Assembly (NCBI GenBank): GCA_030630315.1
Contig: DAOVNI010000143.1
Span: forward strand, 1-5,004
DNA: 5,004 bases
Source of the DNA: Phycisphaerae bacterium
Lineage (GTDB): Bacteria > Planctomycetota > Phycisphaerae > Sedimentisphaerales > Anaerobacaceae
Direction: 5' to 3'
Each line of letters starts with the position of its first letter. Position 1 is the stretch's first letter. The notes beneath the pieces are model-generated. The model was not told the origin of the DNA. It was given only the letters and a program-made list of their open reading frames with translations, and ran no database searches. Position numbers and translations under genes: made by a program. Shown here piece after piece: positions 1-5,004 of this stretch.

Positions 1-1413
1 CAACAATGCCTGTGTCGTTATGCTGAAGATACCAAGGTCCAAAAGCACTTGGTCTGCAAAGAAAGCCGGTATGATGAGCATATAAATCGTCAACCTTGCG
101 CCGCAGCTCATCAACGGTATTACCATTATTGTCGTAAACCTGTTGCGTTTGTTCTCAAGTATTCTCGTGCCCATAATGGCGGGTATTGAGCAGCCAAAGC
201 CGATAAGCATCGGTATGAAGCTTTTGCCGTGCAGGCCAATTTTGTGCATTATTCGGTCCATAACGAATGCCGCCCTGGCCATATAGCCGGAATCTTCAAG
301 AATCGCAATTGCCAGGAACAGCAAGAGCATATTCGGCAAGAACCCAATCACGCCGCCGACACCTGCTATAACGCCGTCAACCAAAAGGGATTTGAGCCAA
401 CTGTCACTACCTGCGGGCCAAAAGTCGGTTATCGTTCTACCGGCCCAGCCGAAAAACTGCTCCAGCCAATCCATCGGGAATTTGCCTATCTTAAATGTCA
501 GCAGAAAGACAACAAGCATCAGTATCAGAAAAATCGGCAGTCCCAGGATGCGATTTATTACTATAGTGTCTATCATATCGCTGGTAGTGTGGCGCGATTC
601 GACAGTGCTTTCGACAGTTTCCTGGCACGCACCTGAAATGAAGCCGTATCGTCTACCGGCAATTATGATTTCCGGCTCATCAGCGAAAATTGTTTTAAGG
701 TGCTCGACACCGACCTTGACCGCATCGAGAACTTCTTTGCTATGAACTTTTGCAGTTACGTCTTTGTCCTGCTCCAACAGTTTAACAGCCAACCATCGTG
801 GACCGTACTTTTCCGCTAACCGGCGCTCTTCGCCGGCTATAAGTGTTTCGATTGCTGTTAGCTCTGTCTCAATTTCTTCTCCGTAACTTATCTTATGAGT
901 GCGCTCCATCCTGCCCTGCCGGGCTGTTTCAACAATAGCATCAAGCAACTCTACTCTGCCTTTACCTTTATTACCCACGGTTGGAACTATCATCGCTTCC
1001 AAAAGCTTAGAGAGCTGCTCGATATCGAAAACCAAACCCTTTTGCTTAGCAATGTCACTCATATTGAACGCCAGAACCAAAGGCACGTTCATTTCCATCA
1101 ACTGTGTGGCCAGATACAGATTTCGCTCGATATTGGAGGCATCGACAATGTCAACGACAACGTTTGGCTGCTCCTCGATTATGAAGTTGCGGGCGACAAG
1201 CTCTTCAATCGAATAAGCCGTCAAGCTGTACGTCCCCGGCAAATCCACAACTGTTATTTCGAATCCGGCGTATCTGCACAGTCCCTCCTTCTTTTCCACT
1301 GTTACGCCGGGATAATTTCCTACGTGCTGACGTGCGCCGGTCAGCATATTGAATATGGTGGTTTTGCCGCTGTTCGGGTTGCCCGCTAACGCCACTGTAA
1401 TCTTCTTTTCCAT
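1..1413 (-). CDS. feoB: Ferrous iron transporter FeoB, N-terminal 471 residues (C-terminus beyond window)
   Basis: Inner-membrane Fe2+ transporter with a cytosolic GTPase domain. Translating the minus strand from the ATG at 1413 gives 471 uninterrupted codons to base 1. The G domain has G1 GNPNSGKT (residues 11-18), G2 GVTVE (36-40), G3 DLPGTYS (57-63) and G4 NMSD (117-120). A helical GDI-like linker follows (about 170-260). The membrane core begins near residue 290 and carries the FeoB signatures [10 protein letters not shown] (372-381), CSIPAIM (408-414, the first Gate-motif cysteine) and PLMSCGAR (434-441). Full-length FeoB is usually 650-800 residues, so roughly the last third or more lies outside. 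The start is fixed by alignment of the P-loop 10 residues in; a short AGGA lies only 2 nt before the ATG, so initiation may rely on coupling to the upstream gene, which ends 17 nt away. It is the last visible gene of the operon. Identification is firm. Confidence 0.97.
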   Translation of the reverse strand, partial: MEKKITVALAGNPNSGKTTIFNMLTGARQHVGNYPGVTVEKKEGLCRYAGFEITVVDLPGTYSLTAYSIEELVARNFIIEEQPNVVVDIVDASNIERNLYLATQLMEMNVPLVLAFNMSDIAKQKGLVFDIEQLSKLLEAMIVPTVGNKGKGRVELLDAIVETARQGRMERTHKISYGEEIETELTAIETLIAGEERRLAEKYGPRWLAVKLLEQDKDVTAKVHSKEVLDAVKVGVEHLKTIFADEPEIIIAGRRYGFISGACQETVESTVESRHTTSDMIDTIVINRILGLPIFLILMLVVFLLTFKIGKFPMDWLEQFFGWAGRTITDFWPAGSDSWLKSLLVDGVIAGVGGVIGFLPNMLLLFLAIAILEDSGYMARAAFVMDRIMHKIGLHGKSFIPMLIGFGCSIPAIMGTRILENKRNRFTTIMVIPLMSCGARLTIYMLIIPAFFADQVLLDLGIFSITTQALL

Positions 1414-1430
1414 AATCCTGCTCGCTCTTG

Positions 1431-3383
1431 CTACTGTGACAACACGAACTCAACGAGGTCGTTGATCTGCTGCTCGCTGAGTTCGACATTGCTGCGTTGC
1501 TTGCCACACCTGCTCTTGATAATCAACTCCTTGACGGTGGTGTAGCGCCCGTCATGAAAGTATGGGGCTGTCCGCCAGACCTCAATCAGGGTCGGAGTGT
1601 CAAAGTCCCTACGGCGATCACACGGGCTTTTCGAACCCACATCGTGCATCTGCATGTCGGTGTACAGAGGGCCTGCATGACACTTGGAACAGCCCACTTT
1701 CTCGCTGAAGAACAGCTTCTTGCCTCGCTTGGCTACGGGGCTGAGCTGACCGTTAACGAGGTATGGGCTGGGCACCGGCTCGAGCGACTTCAGATATGTG
1801 TCAATTGTAGCCGCATCTTCCTCTGGAGGGTCCGTGAAGAGAATATGCTTGAGGCCCGTCCGAACGGCCATTTCGGCCGACTCGCGAACCCCCGAACTCA
1901 TCGCCGGCGGTGTCTTGTGGGCGAGCAACATGCTCTTAGTGTTTTTCAGGTTACCTATCCCGTCGTTGATAAGGTCCCAGTTGAGGCCATCCACGCGGGC
2001 TTCCGGATGGCAACTGGCGCAGCTCTGCCAGTGTTGGAAGCATAATTCGGCGTTGTTAAAGAGCATCTCTCCGCGTCGCTGGTTGGTCAGTTGTGGCTTA
2101 GGGCCGAGCGCCAGCCCGCTGACCCGGCTGGGGGATTTGGATTCAAGCTCGACCACGCCCAGTGTATCGCTGAAATACTCGGCGACATAGGCTTTGGAGC
2201 CAATGACCGCTATTCCGCGTGGCCCCTTGCCCTTTAGCTTGATTCGCCGACGTAAGCCAGCCAGAAAGCTAAAGTCATTGGACACACCGGCAGCGGAGCC
2301 CAAAGTATACAACTCGCCGCTTTCTTCCGGTTTGCCCCTCAAGGTAGCCCGCAGACGGCGGAAATAGTCCAATAACTCGTTGCGATCGTCATATAGGACT
2401 TCTCCCACCTGGTATGGCTCTGGATTTACTGGCATCGCCAGCAGCTTCTCCAAGAGGGCTGTCGCGTCGATCACGCTCAACTCGTTGGTGCCCGCGTGTG
2501 TCACGCAGATCCATTTCCCATTAGTCGTGCAGGCCACAGCCCACGGATTGGCTGCACCCAGGTACATCTCATCCAGCAGCACGGTGCCGAGCAGCTTCTT
2601 TTCCCTCGTTTCGATGACGCTCAGTGCGTTGGCATTCATCCATCCGTATTCCACCTGTTTTGTGGGCAGTTCATAGCGGGCCAGGATATGCGTCACGTAG
2701 GCATACTTGCCGTCGGGAGAGGTACAAATGCCCCGCAATCCGGATGCACCGCTTGGAAGGCGAATCGTAGTCGTCGCGTTGCTCTGTGTATCAATGATTG
2801 TCACCACCGCAGCCACATCGGACGTATCGGCGCGGTCGGCCGGAAGGTGGTTGACCACCAGGAGGGACTTGCCGTCGGGCGTAACAGCCGCGGCGAGCGG
2901 CTCGCGGATGGCCGGAACCCGGGTCACTTCCTTATTGGTCTTCAAGTCGATGACTGAAACGTCATTATCGAAGCGGTTGCAGACGTACAGCCATTTTCCG
3001 TCGGGAGTAACGACGGGGCCGCACGCTGTGTGGCCAGTTGTGATCGCCGCATTCACCTCACCTGACGCGGCATCGATGACGAGGATCGTGCTTTCCGCAG
3101 AGGCGCAGGTTATATACAGACTCCTCCCGTCAGGGCTTAGCGTTAGGCCGGTCGGTTTAGCTGGTGTGGCGATCGAACGAGTAACCTTGCCGCTACGGAT
3201 GTTAACGAAGGCAATCTGCTTTGCGTCGGCAAAGGCGATATACAGCATCTTGCCATCTTTCGATGCGGCTAAGTCACACGGGCCAAGGTATTTTGCTGCT
3301 TGCCCGGCTCTGACCCTCGAAGCAACCACCATACTACAGAGGGCCAACAGGCAGAATCCAATGGTTATGTATTGATTCCTCAT
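1431..3383 (-). CDS. Secreted YVTN beta-propeller / di-heme cytochrome c peroxidase (MauG/CcpA)-like protein
   Basis: A 650-residue exported protein. Residues 1-26 form a Sec signal peptide (hydrophobic core about 5-21, likely cleavage after VRA at 24-26). Residues about 30-415 are a YVTN/Lactonase-type beta-propeller with blade motifs SPDG or TPDG at 83, 126, 168 and 222, a diverged TNGK at 287, and a non-repeat insert near 310-385. The C-terminal part (about 430-650) is a bacterial di-heme peroxidase module with CASCH (455-459) and CSKCH (565-569) covalent haem sites, and the family motif [17 protein letters not shown] (596-612). Met577, Met579 and His580 are candidate distal ligands. Family members reduce H2O2 or perform MauG-like oxidations; the substrate here cannot be read from sequence. 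The ATG at 3383 is preferred because the signal peptide begins there and GGGAAG lies 6 nt upstream; an in-frame 21-residue extension (to 3446) has no such support. It sits between feoA and feoB, which is unusual. Confidence 0.9.
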   Translation of the reverse strand: MRNQYITIGFCLLALCSMVVASRVRAGQAAKYLGPCDLAASKDGKMLYIAFADAKQIAFVNIRSGKVTRSIATPAKPTGLTLSPDGRSLYITCASAESTILVIDAASGEVNAAITTGHTACGPVVTPDGKWLYVCNRFDNDVSVIDLKTNKEVTRVPAIREPLAAAVTPDGKSLLVVNHLPADRADTSDVAAVVTIIDTQSNATTTIRLPSGASGLRGICTSPDGKYAYVTHILARYELPTKQVEYGWMNANALSVIETREKKLLGTVLLDEMYLGAANPWAVACTTNGKWICVTHAGTNELSVIDATALLEKLLAMPVNPEPYQVGEVLYDDRNELLDYFRRLRATLRGKPEESGELYTLGSAAGVSNDFSFLAGLRRRIKLKGKGPRGIAVIGSKAYVAEYFSDTLGVVELESKSPSRVSGLALGPKPQLTNQRRGEMLFNNAELCFQHWQSCASCHPEARVDGLNWDLINDGIGNLKNTKSMLLAHKTPPAMSSGVRESAEMAVRTGLKHILFTDPPEEDAATIDTYLKSLEPVPSPYLVNGQLSPVAKRGKKLFFSEKVGCSKCHAGPLYTDMQMHDVGSKSPCDRRRDFDTPTLIEVWRTAPYFHDGRYTTVKELIIKSRCGKQRSNVELSEQQINDLVEFVLSQ

Positions 3384-3478
3384 TGCATTCTTCCCAACCC
3401 AAGTGATTTTTTTGTAAAATGCAGCAGCAGCAAACTGTATGCTCAAAAAAAATGTAGCCCTAACTATTACTTGCTAAT
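3384..3478. other. 95-nt gap between feoA and the cytochrome gene
   Basis: This is the only sizeable gap inside the operon. It holds an A8 tract on the plus strand (3445-3452), a GCA triplet run (3420s-3432), and at 3459-3465 the heptamer CCTAACT, identical to one end of the operator upstream of the repressor, but without a matching partner at the same spacing. No stem-loop with a T-run and no convincing promoter hexamers are seen. Confidence 0.4.
3390..3395 (-). promoter_or_regulatory. Shine-Dalgarno GGGAAG for the cytochrome/propeller gene
   Basis: GGGAAG lies 6 nt before the ATG at 3383 and decides that start over in-frame upstream alternatives, in agreement with the position of the signal peptide. 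Confidence 0.55.
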
Positions 3479-3712
3479 CTATAGAACCATAATTTTGTGA
3501 GCCATACCTCTGCCGAGCATCATCCTGGAATTTTTTACACTTATTACAAAAGGACCTGGATGGCTGTTATTTATGACTGTTATTTCCACGTTGGGTAAAA
3601 GTCCCATTGTAGTCAGCCGGCTCTTCAAGCCCTGGCCGGCATTTATAGCAGCCAGCTTAACCGTTTCGCCTTCCTTAACTACCGACAACGGCCTTAATTG
3701 TTTATCACCCAT
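3479..3712 (-). CDS. feoA: FeoA, ferrous iron transport accessory protein
   Basis: A 77-residue protein of normal FeoA length, a single SH3-like cytosolic domain that is thought to assist or regulate FeoB at the membrane. The family pattern is visible: PLSVVKEGETVKL near the start (residues 8-20), GLKSRLTTMGLLP (28-40, the conserved R-L-x-x-M/L-G-[LI]-x-P segment), the turn HPGPFVISVKN (51-61), and the LGRGMAHKIMV ending (66-76). Its ATG lies 3 nt after the stop of the repressor gene, and no strong Shine-Dalgarno is seen (only GAG in a purine-rich run), so translational coupling to the repressor is likely. The C-terminal SH3 domain found in longer DtxR proteins is homologous to FeoA; here the repressor lacks it and FeoA follows as a separate gene. 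A 95-nt gap separates it from the next gene of the operon. Confidence 0.95.
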   Translation of the reverse strand: MGDKQLRPLSVVKEGETVKLAAINAGQGLKSRLTTMGLLPNVEITVINNSHPGPFVISVKNSRMMLGRGMAHKIMVL

Positions 3713-3715
3713 ATT

Positions 3716-4234
3716 TTATTTTCTCGGTTGTTTACTTATCTGTTTCCTGCTGCCCTGCCGCCTGCGTTTTCGAAACCGCTTAAATTTATCCGCCAAATCA
3801 GATCCGCTTCCGTTGGTCTGCGTTATAAAATCGGTGAAATCCAGCAATCTCGAAACTATGGCCGGCCCCAATGCGTGTTCGGCCTTGCAGGCCGCTTCCT
3901 GGGCCACTTCAGCATCAACACCCAAAATGTTGACAAAAAATGACTTGATAATGCTGTGCTTTCCGGCGACTCTGGCCGCCTCGGCAACACCCGAATCGGT
4001 AAGAGTAACATAGCCGTAAGGCCGGTAATTAACGAGCCCCTTCTTAGCCAAATTTTTTAACGCCCCTGTAACGGAAGGTTTGGCCACGCCGAGCAATTTA
4101 GCTATGTCCTTGCTGCGGGCCACATTGGACTCGCCAGCGAGATTAAAGATGGCCTCGAGATAATCTTCCAGAGAGGCGCTTAACTTATTGCTTTTGGCTA
4201 CGACCACAAGCTTTTTCCCTTTGCTATGCACCAT
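3716..4234 (-). CDS. DtxR/MntR-family metal-dependent transcriptional repressor, probably iron-responsive
   Basis: A 172-residue protein from the ATG at 4234: an N-terminal winged helix (about 20-80; recognition helix in AKPSVTGALKNLAKKGL, 51-67) and a dimerisation/metal domain (about 85-140), then a very basic tail (residues 150-172, KFKRFRKRRR). Candidate metal ligands by motif alignment are D24, E27, H93, C116, E119 and H120. D24/E27 match MntR; the cysteine in EAACKAEH matches DtxR, where the equivalent Cys binds Fe2+. No C-terminal SH3 domain is present. It heads the Feo operon and is probably autoregulated through the palindrome in its promoter. The start is uncertain. A TTG at 4270 is excluded because it is the promoter -35. 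The ATG at 4234 falls at the predicted transcription start (leaderless). A GTG at 4207 has a good AAGGGA site 8 nt upstream and would give 163 residues, losing nothing conserved. Confidence 0.92.
   Translation of the reverse strand: MVHSKGKKLVVVAKSNKLSASLEDYLEAIFNLAGESNVARSKDIAKLLGVAKPSVTGALKNLAKKGLVNYRPYGYVTLTDSGVAEAARVAGKHSIIKSFFVNILGVDAEVAQEAACKAEHALGPAIVSRLLDFTDFITQTNGSGSDLADKFKRFRKRRRQGSRKQISKQPRK
4216..4221 (-). promoter_or_regulatory. Shine-Dalgarno AAGGGA for a GTG start at 4207
   Basis: AAGGGA ends 8 nt before an in-frame GTG (4207-4205) of the repressor gene. It is the only good ribosome binding site near the gene start and lies downstream of the predicted transcription start, so it argues for the shorter, GTG-initiated form. 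Confidence 0.5.
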
Positions 4235-4240
4235 TTTTCC

Positions 4241-4270
4241 ATTATAGTTAGTCTCGCCTAACTTTGTCAA
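4241..4270 (-). promoter_or_regulatory. Sigma-70 promoter of the feo operon
   Basis: On the minus strand, TTGACA (4270-4265) and TATAAT (4246-4241) are both perfect consensus hexamers, separated by 18 bp. The predicted transcription start is about 4235-4233, at or next to the repressor ATG. Promoter function is inferred from the match alone. Confidence 0.85.
4246..4263. promoter_or_regulatory. Probable DtxR-type operator in the promoter spacer
   Basis: A perfect interrupted palindrome, AGTTAG-N6-CTAACT, lies between the -35 and -10 boxes and touches the -10. DtxR, IdeR and MntR operators share TTAGG...CCTAA-type half sites; on the minus strand this site reads TTAGGCGAGACTAA, close to that pattern. 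Bound repressor would block RNA polymerase, so repression and autoregulation of the whole operon are expected. The assignment is inferred from position, symmetry and the adjacent repressor gene. Confidence 0.7.
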
Positions 4271-4271
4271 G

Positions 4272-4294
4272 CGTTTTTTGAGAATTTTTTTTGG
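4272..4294 (-). promoter_or_regulatory. UP-element-like A-tracts upstream of the feo promoter
   Basis: Two A-tracts on the minus strand (8 A at 4292-4285 and 6 A at 4279-4274) end 3 nt before the -35 hexamer, the place where the alpha-subunit C-terminal domain of RNA polymerase binds. With two consensus hexamers this suggests a strong promoter when derepressed. Confidence 0.45.
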
Positions 4295-4408
4295 AAATTA
4301 AGGAAATTCGGTGGGCATAGTTCAGTGCAGAGTATGCGGGACAGCGGTAAAAGGCCTTAATAAGGGCGCTTGATGCAAAATTCGTAAGACATCCGTTCTA
4401 TAAAAGGT

Positions 4409-4437
4409 TTGCCTTACGAGCCACTTTGTATTAGAAT
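4409..4437 (+). promoter_or_regulatory. Probable sigma-70 promoter of tRNA-Pro
   Basis: TTGCCT (4409-4414) and TAGAAT (4432-4437) are separated by 17 bp. The predicted start, about 4444, lies a few bases before the mature tRNA 5' end at 4450, which would leave a short leader for RNase P. Confidence 0.55.
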
Positions 4438-4449
4438 ACTGTTTTTATA

Positions 4450-4523
4450 CGGGGCGTAGCGCAGTTTGGTAGCGCGCTTGACTGGGGGTCAAGAGGTCGC
4501 TGGTTCAAGTCCAGTCGCCCCGA
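4450..4523 (+). tRNA. tRNA-Pro (anticodon GGG)
   Basis: A complete 74-nt cloverleaf. Acceptor stem CGGGGCG (4450-4456) pairs fully with CGCCCCG (4516-4522). D stem GCGC/GCGC (4459-4462 and 4472-4475) encloses a GG-containing loop. Anticodon stem CTTGA/TCAAG (4477-4481 and 4489-4493) holds the loop CTGGGGG with anticodon GGG at 4484-4486 and G37. The T arm is GCTGG-TTCAAGT-CCAGT (4499-4515). The discriminator is A4523. The C1-G72 pair and A73 are typical of bacterial tRNA-Pro. CCA is not encoded. It reads CCC and CCU codons. Confidence 0.97.
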
Positions 4524-4551
4524 ATCCTGATAATTCGGGTGATTTCACCGG
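4519..4551 (+). other. Overlapping hairpins in the tRNA 3' trailer
   Basis: CCCGAAT (4519-4525), which includes the 3' acceptor strand, is perfectly complementary to ATTCGGG (4533-4539) with a 7-nt loop. A second small inverted repeat, GGTGA/TCACC (4538-4542 and 4545-4549), overlaps it. No T-run follows directly, so this is not a convincing intrinsic terminator. Confidence 0.4.
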
Positions 4552-4571
4552 ATGTCTGTGGGGGCCAAAGA

Positions 4572-4604
4572 AGTTCTTAGTTTTTAGTTTTAAGTTTTAA
4601 GTTT
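4572..4604 (+). repeat. AT-rich heptamer tandem repeat (AGTTTTA)
   Basis: Four full 7-bp units and a partial one: AGTTCTT, AGTTTTT, AGTTTTA, AGTTTTA, AGTTT. It lies between the tRNA and the small signal-peptide ORF. The T-runs could help terminate tRNA transcription, though no strong stem precedes them. Confidence 0.75.
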
Positions 4605-4615
4605 CGGTGGTGGGT

Positions 4616-4828
4616 ATGATGCAAAAAAATCTACGGCGGATTATTTATATAGCCATTTTAACAAGCCTTGTTTTCCCGTTCGCATTTTGTCCGGCGGCGC
4701 AGCGCGGGGGACTTGTAAACGTCGCGCCGTTCGGCAAGCTCAAAAAGTGAGACAGGGAGGGAAAAGACTACGGTGTGGTCTGGGAAGACCCGCGGGACAT
4801 CTCCCGTGAGGCCGATTCGACCCTATAA
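4616..4828 (+). pseudogene. Remnant of a secreted-protein gene: signal-peptide ORF with premature stop
   Basis: The ATG at 4616 opens 44 codons ending in TGA at 4748-4750. The peptide has a clear Sec signal: basic start MMQKNLRR, hydrophobic core IIYIAILTSLVFPFAF (residues 9-24), then CPAAQRGG and a short mature part VNVAPFGKLKK. After the TGA the same frame continues for 25 codons with coding-like content (KDYGVVWEDPRDI) to a TAA at 4826-4828. A signal peptide with almost no mature protein, followed in frame by protein-like sequence, suggests a broken gene for an exported protein, with a nonsense change and probably deletions. GGTGG just upstream of the ATG is a weak ribosome site. The alternative is a genuine 44-residue secreted peptide or a chance ORF. 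I recognise no family with confidence. Confidence 0.4.
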
Positions 4829-4948
4829 AGGGAATGGTTGTTCTTACAGAATGTGTTAAGCCGACTCGCATCATTGCATATTATGATGGCCCGTAAGACC
4901 GACGGTCGGAGCCATCCCCAAGCTGCGCTTGAGGCTGCCACCCGGACG
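4829..4948. other. Non-coding stretch with nested inverted repeats
   Basis: No supported gene. It contains GATGGC (4885-4890) inverted as GCCATC (4911-4916), enclosing the odd palindromes GACCG-A-CGGTC (4897-4907) and CCGAC-G-GTCGG (4899-4909), and then CAAGC-TGC-GCTTG (4919-4931). This density of small palindromes is typical of dispersed extragenic repeats or the end of a decayed mobile element. Confidence 0.4.
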
Positions 4949-5004
4949 GACGAGGGACGATGGATGAGGGACGAGGGACGAGGGACGAGGGACGAGGGAA
5001 GATG
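4949..5004 (+). repeat. GACGAGG heptamer tandem repeat (8 units, reaches window edge)
   Basis: Eight consecutive 7-bp units: GACGAGG, GACGATG, GATGAGG, four perfect GACGAGG, then GAAGATG. The array may continue past base 5004. The 7-bp period is not a multiple of 3, so in-frame coding is unlikely. Heptanucleotide arrays of this kind are known as short tandemly repeated repetitive sequences in some bacteria, notably cyanobacteria. Confidence 0.9.

Larger units (their letters stand above)
4271..4449. other. Intergenic spacer between divergent feo operon and tRNA
   Basis: No coding sequence of note. Its left end carries the A-tracts of the feo promoter and its right end the tRNA promoter. A 7-bp inverted repeat TCGTAAG/CTTACGA (4382-4388 and 4413-4419, 24 nt apart) has its right arm just downstream of the putative tRNA -35 start, and could be a weak regulatory site or chance. 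Confidence 0.5.

Noticed and set aside
229..1389. Several open frames of 98-164 codons on the plus strand
   Set aside because: They lie antisense to feoB, whose minus-strand translation is intact and carries all FeoB motifs; their own products show no domain-like features.
1205..1507. 100-codon minus-strand frame overlapping the feoB start and cytochrome end
   Set aside because: It is in a different frame from both real genes, and its product is low-complexity Ser-rich sequence without family motifs.
1497..3375. Long plus-strand open frames (up to 222 codons) opposite the cytochrome gene
   Set aside because: They are antisense shadows of a GC-rich gene with clear signal peptide, haem sites and propeller repeats on the other strand.
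3384..3446. 21-residue N-terminal extension of the cytochrome/propeller protein
   Set aside because: It places extra residues before a well-formed signal peptide, and the internal ATG at 3383 has its own ribosome binding site.
4235..4270. 12-residue extension of the repressor from a TTG at 4270
   Set aside because: The TTG is the first half of the -35 box, and the extension covers the promoter and operator.
4311..4340. A tRNA-like 5' half (GTGGGCATAGTTCAGTGCAG)
   Set aside because: It resembles an acceptor plus D-arm start, but the D loop would be too short and no anticodon arm, T arm or closing acceptor strand follows.
4383..4899. Direct repeat CGTAAGAC (4383-4390 and 4892-4899) on both sides of the tRNA, considered as attachment-site or element borders
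   Set aside because: Only 8 bp match, neither copy overlaps the tRNA 3' end, and no integrase is seen.
4949..5004. GACGAGG array considered as a CRISPR array or a coding repeat
   Set aside because: The 7-bp units are contiguous without spacers, and the period is not a multiple of three.

Overview
The window holds most of a ferrous-iron (Feo) uptake operon on the minus strand and, divergent from it, a proline tRNA followed by non-coding, repeat-rich DNA. Read on the minus strand, the gene order is: DtxR-family metal-dependent repressor (about 4234-3716), FeoA (3712-3479), a large secreted beta-propeller/di-heme cytochrome c peroxidase-like protein (3383-1431), and FeoB (1413 to beyond base 1, its C-terminal part missing). 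Spacings are 3, 95 and 17 nt with no visible terminator between them, so co-transcription is likely.

The operon starts at a textbook sigma-70 promoter (TTGACA-18-TATAAT). Its spacer is almost filled by a perfect inverted repeat, AGTTAG-N6-CTAACT, the shape expected of a DtxR-type operator. A-tracts upstream of the -35 resemble an UP element. A simple model is that the repressor binds Fe2+ when iron is plentiful, sits on this palindrome and shuts off itself, FeoA, the cytochrome and FeoB. The unusual part is the exported di-heme protein between feoA and feoB, which suggests that periplasmic electron transfer or peroxide chemistry is co-regulated with Fe2+ import.

Bases 4271-4449 are an intergenic spacer holding the back-to-back promoters. 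A complete tRNA-Pro(GGG) lies at 4450-4523. Bases 4524-5004 contain no intact gene of normal size. They hold a tRNA trailer that can fold back on the acceptor strand, an AT-rich heptamer repeat, a 44-codon ORF with a convincing signal peptide followed by a coding-like stretch after a stop (probably a gene remnant), a cluster of inverted repeats, and a GACGAGG heptamer tandem repeat reaching the window edge.

Organism: a Gram-negative-type bacterium, because it has Sec-exported c-type cytochromes and a bacterial tRNA without encoded CCA. Moderate GC, a YVTN/cytochrome-peroxidase fusion and intergenic heptamer repeats make a Planctomycetes/Phycisphaerae-like or related environmental lineage a reasonable guess, but this is an impression and not a demonstrated assignment.
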